From: DASZHA01 sp049644325
GTDB lineage: Bacteria > Chloroflexota > Dormibacteria > DASZGP01
DNA length: 6,998 nucleotides
Assembly: GCA_049644325.1 (NCBI GenBank)
Contig: JBARRR010000191.1
Span: 1-6,998 of the forward strand
Reading direction: 5' to 3'
Of the stretch, positions 6,406 through 6,998 are shown piece after piece (within the stretch, counting starts at the first letter, position 1; each line of letters starts with the position of its first letter). The notes under the pieces are model-generated. The model saw only the letters and a program-made list of their open reading frames with translations, was not told the origin of the DNA and made no database searches. Made by a program: the position numbers and the translations under genes.

Positions 6406-6948
6406 ATGGAGATCCTGGAGGGGATCGTGCTGTGGGCGGCACTGCTGTGGGCAACGGGGTCGGCGCTGGTCCCCCGTCTGGGCCGCTGGGGGTGGTGGAT
6501 CGCGACCATGCTGCTCCTGCTGTGGCTGGCGCTGGGCGGACGCCCGGGAATCGCCCTGGCCCTGGGCGCCGGCGCCACCGTGGCCCAGGTCATCGACCGG
6601 CGTGGGGTCGCTGGCACCGACTTCACCGGGCTGCTGCGATCGGTCATGGCGATGGCGCTGGGATACCTGTTCGCGGGGTTCGCCCTCGTCCGGCTGGTGC
6701 ATGCCGAGTTCGCCTTCTCGCTTCGGGCCTTCCCTGCCCTGGCCGCGACCAGCGTGGCGGTGGCCGTCGTCGTGCTCGCCGTGGGGGATCGTGAGCAGCT
6801 TCGAGCCGGCCGCTTCCTGGCCGCGATGGGGGCCATCGCGTGGGTGGTGGCGGGGCCCACCGACCAGGCCGCCCTCAGCTACGTCGCGGCCGCATGGCTG
6901 CCTTTGCTGGCGGCTGCCGGCCGGCTCCGCCTCACCGCCGCGGGCTGA
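6406..6948 (+). CDS. small multi-helix membrane protein of unknown function
   Basis: From ATG 6406 the product has 180 residues; from GTG 6427 it has 173. About six or seven hydrophobic helices are visible, near residues 8-23, 29-43, 48-63, 76-98, 109-126, 137-150 and 155-171. Short charged loops lie between them (QVIDRRG, LVHAEF, GDREQLRAGR). The only charges near helix ends are R78, R96, H99 and E101. It starts 13 bases after the NuoL-like gene on the same strand, so it is probably in the same operon and could be a partner in the same membrane complex, in the place where complex I-like clusters carry NuoK/HyfE-sized subunits. I cannot align it with those families by eye, so the product stays unassigned. 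No signal peptide or soluble domain is seen. Confidence 0.75.
   Translation: MEILEGIVLWAALLWATGSALVPRLGRWGWWIATMLLLLWLALGGRPGIALALGAGATVAQVIDRRGVAGTDFTGLLRSVMAMALGYLFAGFALVRLVHAEFAFSLRAFPALAATSVAVAVVVLAVGDREQLRAGRFLAAMGAIAWVVAGPTDQAALSYVAAAWLPLLAAAGRLRLTAAG
6417..6423 (+). promoter_or_regulatory. internal Shine-Dalgarno pointing to an alternative GTG start at 6427
   Basis: GGAGGGG lies within the first codons of the preceding reading. The GGAGG core is 5 bases from an in-frame GTG at 6427, while the ATG at 6406 has no clear site upstream. The true start of this small membrane protein may therefore be GTG 6427. Either start keeps all the helices. Confidence 0.5.
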
Positions 6949-6958
6949 AGCCGGCCGC

Positions 6959-6998
6959 ATGCCTGCCTCTCCCATCCCCCAGCTGACCGCCCTCCTGC
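6959..6998 (+). CDS. start of a further gene, cut by the window end
   Basis: An ATG at 6959 opens a frame of 13 codons (MPASPIPQLTALL) with no stop before the window ends. It lies 10 bases after the TGA of the previous gene, on the same strand, with a weak GAAG at 6947-6950 about 8 bases upstream. The short spacing and the hydrophobic turn at the end of the visible peptide fit another membrane subunit of the same operon. Too little is present to name it. Confidence 0.45.
   Translation, partial: MPASPIPQLTALL

Noticed and set aside
5513..6406. Plus-strand open frame (297 codons) in another frame of the NuoL-like gene
   Set aside because: It is Arg/Gly/Pro-rich with no membrane or domain pattern, while the overlapping frame encodes regular hydrophobic helices.

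Overview
The window is very GC-rich, and every gene I can support lies on the + strand. It comes from a high-GC Gram-positive-like bacterium. LppX/LprG-like lipoproteins, TTG/GTG starts and a possible leaderless start on valS fit Actinomycetota or a soil lineage near Dormibacterota/Chloroflexota. The gene after valS is not folC, its usual actinobacterial neighbour, so a non-classical lineage is a little more likely. This placement is inference.

Region 1 (1-1432) holds two tandem, paralogous secreted lipoproteins. The first is cut by the window edge. The second is complete and has a clear lipobox. Both share a conserved Cys pair, a VDSPH strand, a low-complexity Ser/Pro/Gly linker and a conserved C-terminal DxG-K strand. 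A GC-rich hairpin at 1442-1473 closes this unit.

Region 2 (about 1484-4639) begins with a candidate -10 element and valS, a complete class Ia valyl-tRNA synthetase with synthetic, editing, zinc, anticodon-binding and C-terminal coiled-coil parts. Its last codons overlap a small protein with two membrane helices and a Cys4+Cys4 double zinc ribbon on its C-terminal side.

Region 3 (4674 to the window end) is a closely packed run of membrane-protein genes in the same orientation: a 572-residue polytopic protein that looks like a degenerate NuoL/M/N (proton-conducting, complex I/Mrp-type) subunit, a roughly 173-180 residue protein with about six or seven helices that I do not recognise, and the first codons of another gene. 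The gaps are 34, 13 and 10 bases, so the whole run from valS onward could be one operon. The most interesting signal is that the NuoL-like protein seems to keep the fold while lacking the charged residues that carry protons in that family. I saw no tRNA, rRNA, CRISPR array, insertion sequence or T-box leader.
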